Positions 16,797 through 26,285 are shown, numbered from the stretch's first letter. The stretch is DNA of 64,000 nt from DASSUW01 sp963792385 (GCA_963792385.1 CAWBVZ010000006.1:434001-498000); one strand, 5' to 3'. Notes: a model not told the origin generated them from the letters alone. A program made the numbers and translations.

Positions 16797-17635
16797 GGCT
16801 GTGGATCCTGACGCAGCCGCGCGTGCAAGCTGCGCCAGTCCTCGGGCGCGAGCGATTCGGCGCGGGCGTCGGCCGGCCGGCCCATCGCCTCGAGTGCGGC
16901 GCGCACGCGCTCGCGGATGTCGCTCGCCGCCCCGGGCGCGAGCGACAGCGACCGGGCGAGCGCCTTGCGCCGGTGCGCGAAGCCCTGCTGCACGAGTGCG
17001 CGCAGCTCGGGCTCCGGTGCCGGCCCGCGGCGAGTCAGCCCGACCAGCACCGAGTCCACGTTCGGGACAGGATGGAACACGCTGCGGGAGATCGGGCGCA
17101 GCACCTTCACGTCGCACGCGAGCTGCGCGAGCACCGACGGGACACCGTAGGCGCCGCCGCCCGGCCGCGCCGCCAGCCGCTCGCCGACCTCCTTCTGCAC
17201 CATCGCCACCCACGCGGTCGCCTCGGGAAGCTGCTCGATCGTGCGCAGGATCACGCTGGCCGCGACGCCGTACGGCAGGTTCGCGACCACCTTCGTCGGC
17301 GCCGGGTCGAGCGCTGCGAGGTCGAGCTTGACCGCGTCGGCGAAGTGCAGCGTGGCGTTCGGGTACGGGTCGAGCGCGTCGCGCAGCGGCGGCTCGAGCC
17401 GGCGGTCGACCTCGACCACATGCACGTGCGCGGTGCGCTCGGCGAGGTATTCCGACAGCACGCCGAGCCCGCCGCCGACCTCGAGCACCACGTCCTCGGG
17501 CGCGAGCGCGGCGGCGCGCCCGATCACGTCGAGGATGTTCGAGTCGATCAGGAAGTTCTGGCCCAGCTCGCGGATCGGGCGGATCCCGAACTGGCGCATG
17601 CGGCGCAGGCTCGGCTGCGCCGGAAGCTCGCTCAC
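16793..17635 (-). CDS. rsmA: 16S rRNA (adenine1518/1519-N6)-dimethyltransferase
   Basis: KsgA/RsmA dimethylates two adjacent adenines in helix 45 of 16S rRNA. Visible motifs: LGQNFLIDSNILDVIGRAA (about 25-43), the SAM-binding VLEVGGGLGVLS, VEVDRRL, and the catalytic NLPYG. The C-terminal domain has the conserved VFHPVPNVDSVLV. 280 aa is typical. It overlaps tatD by 4 bp upstream and ispE by 4 bp downstream. Confidence 0.96.
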   Translation of the reverse strand: MSELPAQPSLRRMRQFGIRPIRELGQNFLIDSNILDVIGRAAALAPEDVVLEVGGGLGVLSEYLAERTAHVHVVEVDRRLEPPLRDALDPYPNATLHFADAVKLDLAALDPAPTKVVANLPYGVAASVILRTIEQLPEATAWVAMVQKEVGERLAARPGGGAYGVPSVLAQLACDVKVLRPISRSVFHPVPNVDSVLVGLTRRGPAPEPELRALVQQGFAHRRKALARSLSLAPGAASDIRERVRAALEAMGRPADARAESLAPEDWRSLHARLRQDPQP

Positions 17636-18381
17636 CAGCCCAGCAGCCGGACCGCGTTGGCCTCGACCGCGGCCTCGAGCTCCTCATAGGAGATCCCTCG
17701 GCGCTCGGCGACGAAGCGCGCGGTGTGGACGACGTAGGCGGGCTGGTTGCGCTCCTTGCGCATCGGCTCCGGTGTCAGGTACGGCGCGTCGGTCTCCACC
17801 AGCAGCCGGTCGAGCGGGACGCGCTCCGCCGCCTCGGCGAGGTCGGCCGCCTTCGGGTACGTCACGTTGCCGGCGAACGAGATCCACCAGCCGTGCTCGA
17901 GGCACTCGTCGAGCCGGTCGGGCATCGAGAAGCAGTGCAGGACCACGTCGAGCCCGGCGGCGTGCTCGGCGAGCGTCGCGATCGTGTCGTCCTCGGCCGC
18001 GCGCGTGTGGATCACCAGTGGCTTGCCGACCTCGCGCGCGACGTCGATGTGGGCGCGGAACGCGCGCTCCTGGTCGGGGCGCGGCGCGTAGTCGCGGTAG
18101 TCGTCGAGCCCGGTCTCGCCGATCGCCAGGCAGCGCGGGTGGACGGCGAGCTCCCGCAGCTCCTCCGTGATCGCATCGTCGTAGCCAGTGGCGTTGTTGG
18201 GGTGCTGGCCGATCGCCGCGAACACGTCGTCGTACGCCTCGGTGGCGGCGAGCGCAGCGCGCCGCGACTCCGCGTCGATGCCGATCGTGAGGATCCGCTT
18301 GACGCCCGCCGCGCGTGCCGCGGCCACCAGCTCAGCCTCGGGCGCGCGCCCGCGGTCGAGGTGGGTGTGGGAGTCGATCAC
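17632..18381 (-). CDS. tatD: TatD family metal-dependent hydrolase
   Basis: A 249-aa TIM-barrel DNase/hydrolase. Metal ligands are visible in DSHTHLD (about 3-9), the Glu of GETGLDDY, the His of VIHTRAAED and LHCFSMP, and the Asp of VETDAPYL. TatD proteins are 3'-5' exonucleases and possibly D-aminoacyl-tRNA deacylases. It sits between metG and rsmA, with 4-bp overlaps to both, the usual actinobacterial order. Confidence 0.94.
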   Translation of the reverse strand: MIDSHTHLDRGRAPEAELVAAARAAGVKRILTIGIDAESRRAALAATEAYDDVFAAIGQHPNNATGYDDAITEELRELAVHPRCLAIGETGLDDYRDYAPRPDQERAFRAHIDVAREVGKPLVIHTRAAEDDTIATLAEHAAGLDVVLHCFSMPDRLDECLEHGWWISFAGNVTYPKAADLAEAAERVPLDRLLVETDAPYLTPEPMRKERNQPAYVVHTARFVAERRGISYEELEAAVEANAVRLLGW

Positions 18382-19895
18382 GACGGTTTGGGGAACAGCT
18401 GCGGCAGCTTCTCGACGTGCGCGCCGCCCAGACCGGCGCCGTAGATGGCACCTTCGAGCGAGTCGTCAGGGACGCCGAGCGCGCCCAGCAGCTTGGCGGC
18501 CGTCTCGGGGATGTAGGGCGCCAGCAGCACGGTCACCACGCGCAGGCCCTCGGCGAGCGACCGCAGCGTCCGGTCGAGCTCGGCGGCGTTCGCCTCGTCC
18601 TTGGCGAGCTGCCACGGGGCGGTCTGCTCGACGTACTGGTTGAGCCGCCGCACGCGCTGCCAGATCCGGTCCAGCGCCTGGGTGATCTCGGCGCGGTCGA
18701 GCAGCTCGCACACCTCGTCGCGGAGCCCGTCGAAGTCGCCGGCCAGCGCCGGGTCCGGCTCGGCCTCGGGCACGGTCCCGTCGCGGTAGCGGTCGATCAT
18801 CGAAAGCGTGCGGCTCGCGAGGTTGCCGAGCTCGTTCGCCAGCTCGGCCTCGTAGCGCTCGCCGAACGTGATCGTGGAGACGCTCCCGTCCTGGCCGAAC
18901 GAGACCTCGCGGAACAGGTAGTAGCGCAGCGCGTCGGTCCCAAACTTGTCCATCACCTCGAACGGGTCGAGCACGTTCCCGAGCGACTTGGACATCTTGT
19001 GTTCCTCACCGGAGGCGTCGCGCATGAGCAGGAAGCCGTGGACGAAGACGTGCTCGGGGACCGGGAGGCCGGCGGCGAGCAGCAGCGCGGGCCAGTAGAT
19101 CGTGTGGAACTTGAGGATGTCCTTGCCGACGAGGTGGAACGTCGCCGGCCAGAACTCGTCGGTCAGGTCCTCACCGTCGCGCGCGAACGCGAGCGCCGTG
19201 ACGTAGTTCAGGAGCGCGTCGAACCAGACGTAGAAGACCTGGTCGGGATCCCACGGCACGGTGATGCCCCACTTCAGACGGGCGCGCGTGAGCGATACGT
19301 CCCTGAGGCCCTGGCCGACGAACGCGCGCGCCTCGTTGCGGAACTGGCGCGGGAGGACAAAGTCCGAGTCCTCCGCCATCAGCTTCTCGAGCGGCTCCTG
19401 GAAGGTCGAGAGCCGGAAGAACCAGTTCTCCTCCTTCTCGCGATCGAGCGGGATCTTGTGGATCGGGCACATGTGGTCCTCGCCCGCCTCCTGCTCGGAC
19501 TTGAAGTCCGCGCAGCGGGGGCAGTACCAGCCCTCGTAGGTGCCCTTGTACACGTGGCCGTTGTCGTGGACGCGCTGGAGGATCTCCTGGACCCGCTGCT
19601 CGTGGCGCGGGTCGGAGGTGCGGATGAAGAAGTCGTTCGTGACCCCGAGCCTTGGCAGCAGCGCCTTGAAATGCTCGACGTTGCGGTCGCCGAGCTCCTT
19701 CGGCGTGATCCCCTCGCGCTCGGCAGCGAGCGCCACCGGCTCGCCATGCTCATCGGTGCCGGTGAGGAAGAACACGTCCTCCCCCCGCTGGCGCATGTGC
19801 CGGGCCAGCACGTCCGCCGCGATCGTCGTGTACGCGTGGCCGAGGTGCGGCGCCGCGTTCACGTAGTAGATCGGGGTGGTGACGTAGAAGGCCAT
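18378..19895 (-). CDS. metG: methionyl-tRNA synthetase
   Basis: Charges initiator and elongator tRNA-Met. The ATG at 19895 opens FYVTTPIYYVNAAPHLGHAY, containing the HIGH-type HLGH. A four-Cys zinc knuckle follows (CPRCADF ... DHMCPIHKIPL), and the KMSKSLGN signature lies near residue 300. The C-terminus is an anticodon-binding helical domain. 505 aa places it in the short form without the tRNA-binding EMAP-like domain. The promoter region abuts palindromic element B. Confidence 0.96.
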   Translation of the reverse strand: MAFYVTTPIYYVNAAPHLGHAYTTIAADVLARHMRQRGEDVFFLTGTDEHGEPVALAAEREGITPKELGDRNVEHFKALLPRLGVTNDFFIRTSDPRHEQRVQEILQRVHDNGHVYKGTYEGWYCPRCADFKSEQEAGEDHMCPIHKIPLDREKEENWFFRLSTFQEPLEKLMAEDSDFVLPRQFRNEARAFVGQGLRDVSLTRARLKWGITVPWDPDQVFYVWFDALLNYVTALAFARDGEDLTDEFWPATFHLVGKDILKFHTIYWPALLLAAGLPVPEHVFVHGFLLMRDASGEEHKMSKSLGNVLDPFEVMDKFGTDALRYYLFREVSFGQDGSVSTITFGERYEAELANELGNLASRTLSMIDRYRDGTVPEAEPDPALAGDFDGLRDEVCELLDRAEITQALDRIWQRVRRLNQYVEQTAPWQLAKDEANAAELDRTLRSLAEGLRVVTVLLAPYIPETAAKLLGALGVPDDSLEGAIYGAGLGGAHVEKLPQLFPKPS

Positions 19896-19906
19896 CGCGG
19901 CGTAGG

Positions 19907-19912
19907 AGGCTA
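19907..19912 (-). promoter_or_regulatory. -10 hexamer TAGCCT upstream of metG
   Basis: TAGCCT ends 11 nt before the metG ATG and directly abuts the end of palindromic element B, so the element occupies the expected -35 region. Confidence 0.4.
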
Positions 19913-20078
19913 GATGATCGGTTCCGCGACCCGTGCGGCCGCATGGTGGCGTCCCGTGGATGCTGGGCGGTGCACGGCGAAGGGGAACAGTGCCAGTGGC
20001 ACGGGCCCCTTCGCCGGGTGCCGATCCAGCGCCGCGGGGCGCCTCCAGGCGGTCGTGCGGGTTGTGGAATCGGTCATC
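19913..20078 (+). repeat. cloverleaf-like palindromic element B (upstream of metG)
   Basis: The outer stem pairs 19913-19938 with 20053-20078 over 26 bp. Every non-identical position becomes a G-U pair if the plus strand is transcribed, which would be antisense to metG. Inside are GGCGAAGGGG/CCCCTTCGCC with an apical GTGCC-AGT-GGCAC hairpin (19989-20002) and a GCGCC/GGCGC hairpin (20030-20042). The interior aligns with element C along about 100 bp in the same plus orientation. Confidence 0.6.
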
Positions 20079-20259
20079 AACTATCGGCCGCGAGTTTGCC
20101 CGCTTTCGCCCAGTTCTCGTGGTCGATCTCATGGATGAAGACCTGGACGTGCTCGGGCGGGATGTCGTACGCGTCGACGAACGCCTGGGTGATGGCGGCG
20201 ACGAGCGCGCGCTTGCGCTCGAGGTCGCGCGGCGACTGCTGGACGGTCACGATCGGCAC
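20077..20259 (-). CDS. 4-oxalocrotonate tautomerase family protein
   Basis: A 60-aa protein whose second residue is the catalytic Pro (MPIVTVQQSPR) of the tautomerase superfamily. It also carries the family's helix (RDLERKRALVAAITQAFVDA) and VQVFIHEIDHENWAKAG. Known members isomerise unsaturated keto acids; the physiological substrate is unknown. It follows lysE by 28 bp. Confidence 0.85.
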   Translation of the reverse strand: MPIVTVQQSPRDLERKRALVAAITQAFVDAYDIPPEHVQVFIHEIDHENWAKAGKLAADS

Positions 20260-20287
20260 GGCAGTGTTCCTTTCGGTCAGGGGATCA

Positions 20288-20905
20288 CTAGTCGCGCAGC
20301 GTGCGGTAGGCGAGCAGGCCGCCGAAGCCGAGGATGCCGGCGCCGGCGGCGCCGTCGACGGTGCGCAGCAGCCGCGGGCCGACTCGGCGGCGCGCGAGCG
20401 AGACGCCGCCCGCGAGGATCGTCATCCACGTGAGGCTGCCGAGGCCGACGCCGGCGAGCAGCAGCGCGGCGCCGCCGGCCGCCGCGGCGCCGGCCGTCGA
20501 CGCGGCCGCGAACACCGCGGCCCACGAGGCGATCGTCAGCGGGTTCGAGGCGGTCGCCGCCAGCGCGGTCAGGAACGCGGCCCGCGGCGTCGCCAGTTCC
20601 TCGCGCGACTCGCCGCCCATGCGGATCCGGAACGCGCTCCACAGCGTGCGCGCGCCGAGCACGGTCAGGACGGCCGCGCCGAGCACGCCGAACCCCAGCC
20701 GCAGCGGCTCGATCGCGAGCAGCCCCGCCGCCCCGGCGGCGCCCGCCGCGGCGTACAGCGTGTCGATCACCGCGACGCCGGCGCCGATCGCGAGCCCGAC
20801 GTGCACGCCGTTGCGCAGCGTCGACCGGATCGCGAGCAGCGAGATCGGCCCGAGCTGAGCGGCGACGAAGAAGCCGAGTGCGAATCCGGCGAACAGCGCG
20901 GTCAT
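20288..20905 (-). CDS. LysE/RhtB family amino-acid exporter
   Basis: A 205-aa, Ala-rich protein with six hydrophobic helices. The family hallmark LGPISLLAIRSTLRNG (about 18-33) lies after the first helix, and SNPLTIASWAAVFAA corresponds to the second conserved NP motif. Family members export lysine, threonine or other small solutes across the inner membrane. It begins 9 bp after the peptidase stop. Confidence 0.85.
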   Translation of the reverse strand: MTALFAGFALGFFVAAQLGPISLLAIRSTLRNGVHVGLAIGAGVAVIDTLYAAAGAAGAAGLLAIEPLRLGFGVLGAAVLTVLGARTLWSAFRIRMGGESREELATPRAAFLTALAATASNPLTIASWAAVFAAASTAGAAAAGGAALLLAGVGLGSLTWMTILAGGVSLARRRVGPRLLRTVDGAAGAGILGFGGLLAYRTLRD

Positions 20906-20914
20906 GCGTTCAAG

Positions 20915-21613
20915 CTACCTCGCGGCGCAAGCCGGCCGGCACCGGCCGCGGCGTGTTCGAACCCCGCGCCACCGTACGCCCGCACCGGCGAGCACCAGCG
21001 CAAGACCGGCCCAGGCGGGCCACGGCGCTAGATCGCCGCCGCGGACCAGACTCGAACCCGCCCGCGCCGGCTTCGCGACCGGCCGCGGGTTCGAACCCCG
21101 TGGCAGCGCCCACCTCGGGCCCGCGCGCGGGCGCGGCCCGCGGCGGCCGACGAGCGTCGGCGCATCCGGGCGCTTGCTGCGCAAGAAGCGAAGCGGGTCG
21201 ACGTAGCCGAACCGCGCGCCGTCGCGGCGGACGCCGAGATGGAGGCCCACATGCGCACGCGACCGCGCCACGGTGCCGACCGCGGCGCCACGCCCGGCGA
21301 CGCTCCCACGGCGAACGGCCACAGTGGCCAGCGGCATCTGGGTCACGCGCCAGCGGCCGCACAGCAGCGTGACCACACGCCCGCTCGTGCCGACCCGGCC
21401 GGCCACCACCACCCGACCGGAGCAGGGCGCTCGGGCCACGCTCCCGGGCGGCGCCGCGAGATCGACCCCGCGGTGGTGGCCGCCCTCGTACGGGCTCCGC
21501 CCCGGATCGAAGCCACGCGTGACCGAGCCGTGCACGGGCGGCCCCCATGCCGCGCGCGCGGGCGTGACGACGACGAGCATGACCAGGGCGGCGAAGAGGA
21601 TGGAATGGCGCAT
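20915..21613 (-). CDS. M23-like (LytM) secreted peptidase domain protein
   Basis: It starts with a signal peptide (MRHSILFAALVMLVVVTPARA). The LytM core is recognisable: HHRGVDLAAPPGSVARAP carries the first His/Asp pair and HVGLHLGVRRDG the HxH motif, so zinc ligands seem present. The spacing is short and the fold minimal. A Pro/Arg-rich tail ends in a hydrophobic helix (PAWAGLALVLAGAGV) that could anchor it. Active members cut peptidoglycan crosslinks. 232 aa. Confidence 0.78.
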   Translation of the reverse strand: MRHSILFAALVMLVVVTPARAAWGPPVHGSVTRGFDPGRSPYEGGHHRGVDLAAPPGSVARAPCSGRVVVAGRVGTSGRVVTLLCGRWRVTQMPLATVAVRRGSVAGRGAAVGTVARSRAHVGLHLGVRRDGARFGYVDPLRFLRSKRPDAPTLVGRRGPRPRAGPRWALPRGSNPRPVAKPARAGSSLVRGGDLAPWPAWAGLALVLAGAGVRWRGVRTRRGRCRPACAAR

Positions 21614-21776
21614 CGGCTGGCGACGCTACGGGTGCGCGGCGCGACCATCGCTCGCCGGCACTGAATCGGCACGATCGCGCGCGCATTTCGACACAAAGCG
21701 CCTGCAAGGAGTGCTGCATCGGACCGCTCCAGTTGACTGCGCAACATCCACCGTGGGAGGGTCGCGACGAGGCTCA

Positions 21777-23117
21777 ATGGGAATCCACGACGACGACGCG
21801 GCAGCGGCGGTGATGGGCAGCGCGCCGCCCGTGATCAAGCTGATCACCGATCCAGAGACGCAGCAGCGGGTGGCGATGGCTGCCGAGAGCGACCTCGAGG
21901 CGTCGCGCTACGCCCACTGGCGCGGCACCGTCACGTTCCACGACGTCGCCAACGCGTGGTTCAACATGTCCGATCCGAACCTCTCGGACGAGCTCCGGGC
22001 GGAGTTCAAGGCGATCTTCCCCGGGCTGCTCGACGCGTTCGCCGAGCCGCGCAAGGGAATCATCACCGCGTACTTCTGCCGCCACATCCGCGTGGCGGCG
22101 GCGCTGACGGACATCGGCCACGCGGCCGGCGCTCCCGAGGGTGTGCCGGAGGCCGAGCTCAAGGGCCCGCCGCCTGCGGCGATCGTGCCGCTGCTCGCCC
22201 AGCGCGACCAGGATGTCGCCGCCCACACCAACGGCCACGGCGAGCCGCGCGCGCCCCGCTTCCGCCGGCACCGGGCAAAGAGCGACGACGAGCCGAGGTT
22301 CCGGCACCTGTTCGACCCGGCGCCGGCGTCCAGCTCCGCGATCCACATCGAGCCGACGTTCGGCGACCCCGCGGACTGGAAGGCCAAGGAACTCCTGTTC
22401 CAGTGCTTGCATCTGCATTACCGCGCGCTCGAGTTCCTGACGCCGCAGCCGCGCAAGATCTGCATGCGGATGATCTTCGGCGTGATCACGACGCTGCTTG
22501 GCACGCTCGACCAGCGCCAGTTCGACCGCAACACCGCGGGGAAGCCCGACACGCCGTTCGGCTCGAATCCGGCGGAGGTCGAGACGCTCGAGCGCGAGCT
22601 CGCACAAGCGCACGCCTACTACGCGCAGTCGAGCCAGCGCCAGGCGCAGCTCGACTACCTGACGGGCATGCTCGCGTTCCTCGCGTTCGCGATCGCGGGC
22701 ACGGTGACGATCGCCCTCGCGACGGGCGTGCTCGACAAGCCCGTGACCGTGAGCGTGCTGGCGGGCGCGACCGGCGCGGTCGTGAGCGTGATGAACCGGA
22801 TGACGACCGGGCGGCTGGTGCTGCGGCCAGAGTCCGGCAAGAAGACGATCCGCGCGCTCGGCTTCATGCGGCCGGTGATCGGCGCGGTGTTCGGCGCCGT
22901 CATCTACCTGTTCCTCGACGGCGGGATCGTCGAGGTGCTGTCACCTCCGCAGGGCGGCGCCAACCTCGCCTTTTACGCCGGGCTCGGGTTCGTCTCGGGG
23001 TTCAGCGAGCGCTTTGCGCAGGACGTGATCGCGCAGGCGACGCCGGCCAGTGCGAGGGCGGATGCGGCGCCGGCGAGCAAGGAGTCTGTGCAGCCTCCGA
23101 AGGTCGCGGCTCCCTAG
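21777..23117 (+). CDS. hypothetical membrane protein (446 aa)
   Basis: I do not recognise this family. The N-terminal 270 residues are soluble and charged, with a helical region FHDVANAWFNMSDPNLSDEL and LHYRALEFLTPQPRKICMRM. A predicted coiled coil (ETLERELAQAHAYYAQSSQR) leads into four hydrophobic segments (MLAFLAFAIAGTVTIALATG; VSVLAGATGAVVSVMNRM; VIGAVFGAVIYLFLD; LAFYAGLGFVSGFSERFAQD). The arrangement resembles cytosolic-sensor membrane proteins with a conserved SGFSERF near the end. The ATG at 21777 follows GGGAGGGTCGCGACGAGG, a possible ribosome-binding site. Confidence 0.7.
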   Translation: MGIHDDDAAAAVMGSAPPVIKLITDPETQQRVAMAAESDLEASRYAHWRGTVTFHDVANAWFNMSDPNLSDELRAEFKAIFPGLLDAFAEPRKGIITAYFCRHIRVAAALTDIGHAAGAPEGVPEAELKGPPPAAIVPLLAQRDQDVAAHTNGHGEPRAPRFRRHRAKSDDEPRFRHLFDPAPASSSAIHIEPTFGDPADWKAKELLFQCLHLHYRALEFLTPQPRKICMRMIFGVITTLLGTLDQRQFDRNTAGKPDTPFGSNPAEVETLERELAQAHAYYAQSSQRQAQLDYLTGMLAFLAFAIAGTVTIALATGVLDKPVTVSVLAGATGAVVSVMNRMTTGRLVLRPESGKKTIRALGFMRPVIGAVFGAVIYLFLDGGIVEVLSPPQGGANLAFYAGLGFVSGFSERFAQDVIAQATPASARADAAPASKESVQPPKVAAP

Positions 23118-23139
23118 TCAACTGCGGCATTAAGGGAGC
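23117..23139 (+). repeat. dispersed 23-bp repeat, copy 1
   Basis: GTCAACTGCGGCATTAAGGG and the following bases match the reverse complement of 45627-45649 with only two mismatches. It begins at the stop codon of the 446-aa gene. Two widely separated intergenic copies suggest a repeat end or protein-binding site. Confidence 0.45.
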
Positions 23140-23149
23140 GGGATCGGCG

Positions 23150-23269
23150 GGGGTGCACGACAAACGTTCGATCCTCGTGAACGTTCGTCATGCACCCCTC
23201 CCCACGCCGCGGTTCGGGTGGGGTGCGTCACGTTTGTTCGCTCCTCGTGAACGTTTGTGAACCACCCCC
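23150..23269. repeat. tandem hairpins between convergent genes
   Basis: Two imperfect copies of a roughly 50-bp hairpin lie 70 bp apart (23150-23198 and 23220-23269). Each has a GGGGTGC/GCACCCC-type base and shares TCCTCGTGAACGTT. Between them GCACCCC/GGGGTGC can form a third stem. They sit between the 446-aa gene and the convergent rsmI, so a bidirectional terminator is the most likely role. Confidence 0.5.
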
Positions 23270-23310
23270 TCCGGAGCCGCCCTACATGCGGGGTTCGGAA
23301 CGCCGCGGCG

Positions 23311-24120
23311 TTAGGACTGCGCAACCGCCCGATACAGCGCGTTCGCGGGCACCCCGGTGAGCTCGGCGACCACGGTCGCCGCCGGCCGCGCCCGCGCGCC
23401 CGCGTCGACGAGCCGGCGCACCGCGTCGACGGCCGCCGGATCGACGCCCGTGCGCGCCGGCGCGCCGCCGATGACCAGCACGACCTCACCGCGCGGCGCC
23501 TCGTCCGCGTACCGCGCCGCGAGCTCGGACGCAGTCCCGCGCACGACCTCCTCGTGGATCTTGGTCAGCTCCCGGCACACCGCCACCGGGCGCGACGGAT
23601 CGAGATCGGCGAGCACCGCCAGCGACGCGCCCACACGGCGCGGCGACTCGAACGCGACCACGGTCTCCGGCGACCCCAGCACCTCGACCAGCGCCCCGCG
23701 CTTGCGCGGCAGGAAGCCCGCGAACCGCCATACGTCGGCCGGCAACGCCGAGGCCACCAAAGCCGCGAGCGCCGCCGACGGTCCCGGCAGCACCTCGACC
23801 TCGAGCCCCGCCGCCACGCAGCCCTGCACGAGCACGTAGCCGGGATCGCTGACCAGCGGCATCCCGGCGTCGGACACCAGCGCGACGACCTCGCCCGCCA
23901 GCATCCGCTCCACCAGCTCCGCCGCCCGCTCGCGCTCGTTGTGCTCGTGGTAGGAGACGAGCGAGGCCTGGACGCCGTAGCGCTCGAGCAGCACACGCGT
24001 GCGGCGCGTGTCCTCGCAGGCGATCACGTCGGCGTCGCGCAGCGCGGCGAGCACGCGCAGCGTCACGTCCTCGAGGTTGCCGATCGGCGTCGGGCAGACG
24101 ACGAGCCGACCGCCGGTCAC
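23311..24120 (-). CDS. rsmI: 16S rRNA (cytidine1402-2'-O)-methyltransferase
   Basis: A 269-aa tetrapyrrole-methylase-fold enzyme that 2'-O-methylates C1402 in the ribosomal decoding centre. Motifs: LVVCPTPIGNLEDVTLRVL (about 5-23), ACEDTRRTRVLLERYG, LVSDAGMPLVSDPGY and the SAM-binding LPGPSAALAALVAS. Start GTG at 24120 overlaps the ROK stop by 4 bp (GTGA). Confidence 0.95.
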   Translation of the reverse strand: MTGGRLVVCPTPIGNLEDVTLRVLAALRDADVIACEDTRRTRVLLERYGVQASLVSYHEHNERERAAELVERMLAGEVVALVSDAGMPLVSDPGYVLVQGCVAAGLEVEVLPGPSAALAALVASALPADVWRFAGFLPRKRGALVEVLGSPETVVAFESPRRVGASLAVLADLDPSRPVAVCRELTKIHEEVVRGTASELAARYADEAPRGEVVLVIGGAPARTGVDPAAVDAVRRLVDAGARARPAATVVAELTGVPANALYRAVAQS

Positions 24121-25122
24121 GCCACCGCCTCCGGGTAGCCCGCGCGCGCGACGCCGATGCCCTCGCGCGCCGCCAGCGCCGCGCCGACCATGCCCGCCTC
24201 GGCGCCGAACGCCGCGGCCTCGATCCGCACCACGTCGCGGGCTGGGGCGAGCGCACGCTCGCGCACGACCTCGCGCGCCGGCTCCAGCAGCAGCTCACCC
24301 GCCGCGCTCACGCCGCCGCCGATCACCACCATCTGCGGGTTGAAGATGTTCACGAGCGACACGAGGCCGATCCCGAGGCGGTGGCCGATCTCGCGTGATC
24401 GCGTCGCGCGCCACCGGATCGCCCTCCTGGGCCAGCTCGCGTGATCAGCGGGCCGGTCAGCTCGCGGCCCTCCTCGAGCGCGTGGCCCAGCGCCGTGTCC
24501 GGCCGCCGCGCGACCGCGACCGACGCCAGCCGCACCAGCGTGGTGCCGGAGCAGGCCGTCTCCAGGCATCCGTAGTTCGGGCAGTTGGACTGGCACGGCG
24601 GGCCGTCCATGTCCACGACCATGTGGCCCATCTCGGCGCCGCCGCCGATCCAGCCGCGGTAGACCTCGCCGCCGAGCAGGAGGCCGCCGCCGATGCCGGT
24701 CCCGATCGTGAGCAGCACGACTTCCGAGCAGCCCGCGGCGGCGCCCATGCGCGCCTCGGCCAGAACGGCGCAGTTGGCGTCATTGTCGACGATCACGGGC
24801 AGGCCGAGCCGCTCGGACATGACCTCGTGGAAGAGCGATGTCGAGGATCGGCGCGTTGGCCGCCTGCACGGCCATCCCGGTGCGCGAGTCGAACGTGCAC
24901 GGGATGCCGAAGCCGACCGCCTCGATCTCGTCGTCCACGGCGGTCCGGATCTCCTGAACCGCATCGGCGATCATCTGCACGAGGCCGTCCTGATCGAGAC
25001 CGTAGACAGGACGGTTGGTACGGTGATGGATCGCCGAGGTCGGCGTCGACCGCGCCGGCCAGGAGCTTGGTGCCGCCGAGGTCGACGCCTATGACGCCTC
25101 GCTCGACCACGCGGGCCACCAT
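24117..25122 (-). pseudogene. ROK-family sugar kinase (glucokinase-like), four frameshifts
   Basis: Reading from ATG 25122 across four +1 breaks (about 25035, 24840, 24440 and 24396) gives one conserved protein of about 334 aa. Segments in order: GVIGVDLGGTKLLAGAVDAD (ATP-binding), VGFGIPCTFDSRTGMAVQAA, LPVIVDNDANCAVLAEARMG, LTIGTGIGGGLLLGGEVYRG, the ROK zinc motif GPPCQSNCPNYGCLETACSG, and NIFNPQMVVIGGGVSAAGEL. Actinobacterial ROK kinases of this type phosphorylate glucose. Each break needs exactly one base removed, so sequencing error is more likely than decay. Confidence 0.85.
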
Positions 25123-25136
25123 ACCGCGCTCCCCCC

Positions 25137-26240
25137 ATGGCCGACGACGACGACAAGCCTCAATACACCGTCTACCGCTCCCGTCCCCGTGCCCGTGGCG
25201 CAAGGATGACGGCGGTATCGACGACCTGCGCGAGCCCGGTCGAGGACCTCCCGCCGCAGCCGGGAGCGCCGCAAGCCGCCCAAGCGGCGACGCCGGATCA
25301 CGGTCGGCCGCGTCGTCGGCTATCTGGCGATGGCGGTCGGCGCGTGGCTGCTCGTCTCGCTCGTCCTGTTCCTGGTCAGCGCCCAGATCCAGTCCGCGAA
25401 GGTCTCCGACGCGGCCGAGGCGAAGCTCAGCGGCGGCGGCTACCCGCTGACCTCCCCGAACACGATCCTCGTGCTCGGCTCCGACGCGCGCGCGAAGGGC
25501 AAGGGCGAGCCGGGAGCGCAGACGATCGGCAGCGGCCCGAGCCGGTCGGACTCGATCCTGCTGCTGCGGGTCGGCGGCGGCGCCAACGCGCAGCTGTCGA
25601 TCCTGCGCGACACGGTGGTGGACATCCCCGGCCACGGGCGCAACAAGATCAACGCCGCGTACGCGTTCGGCGGCCCGTCGCTGGCGATCGAGACCGTCGA
25701 GTCCTACCTCGGCATCGACATCAACCACCTCGTCGAGGTCAACTTCGAGAACTTCCCGGACCTGATCGACGCGCTCGGCGGCATCACCTACACGGGCAAC
25801 TGCGTGATCTCGAAGATCAACGGCGGCTGCCGCAACGGCGGCACCACGCTGCGCCTGAAGGCCGGCACGAACAAGCTCAACGGCGACGAGGCGCTGGCGC
25901 TCGCGCGCACCCGGCACAACGACTGCCGCCCGCAAGGAGGACGACCGGGCGCGCGTGCTCCGCCAGCAGAAGATCCTCAACGCGATCAAGGGCAAGGTCA
26001 CGTCGTTCGAGACCTTCATCCGGCTCCCGTGGGTGTCGTGGGCGGCGCCGAAGGCGATGCGCTCGGACATGTCCGGCCCGACGCTGCTCGGGCTGATCGG
26101 CGCCGAGCTGATCGGCGGCAACTCGAAGAAGGCGGTGCTCACGCCGTCCGGCGGCGAGACGCTGCCCGACGGCGGCGCCGGCCTCACGGTCGACGACGCC
26201 GATCAAGCAGCGCGCCGTCGAGGAGTTCCTCAAGGGCTAG
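25137..26240 (+). pseudogene. LytR-CpsA-Psr (LCP) family protein, four frame breaks
   Basis: LCP enzymes transfer undecaprenyl-linked glycopolymers onto peptidoglycan at the outer face of the membrane. Pieces in order: MADDDDKPQYTVYRSRP, an Arg-rich region, a membrane helix (LAMAVGAWLLVSLVLFLVSA), then the LCP domain with NTILVLGSDARAKG, SDSILLLRVGGG, ILRDTVVDIPGHGRNKINAA, FENFPDLIDALGG and ALALARTRH. The end VEEFLKG stops at 26240. Breaks lie near 25190, 25255, 25930 and 26203. It is divergent from the ROK gene with 14 bp between the starts. Confidence 0.85.
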
Positions 26241-26268
26241 GCCCCGCCCGGATGAGGCCGGGCGGGGC
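26241..26268. terminator. bidirectional hairpin terminator
   Basis: A perfect 11-bp stem GCCCCGCCCGG/CCGGGCGGGGC with a 6-nt loop begins immediately after the LCP stop codon, between that gene and the convergent CHRD gene. No U-tract follows, as is common in very G+C-rich actinobacteria. Confidence 0.75.
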
Positions 26269-26285
26269 GAAGCCGTCGCCCTTCC

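Noticed and set aside
20950..21100. tRNA-like T-loops (GGTTCGAACCCC, ACTCGAACCC) near 21.0 kb
   Set aside because: They fall inside the coding 3' part of the peptidase gene and no acceptor or anticodon stems form around them.
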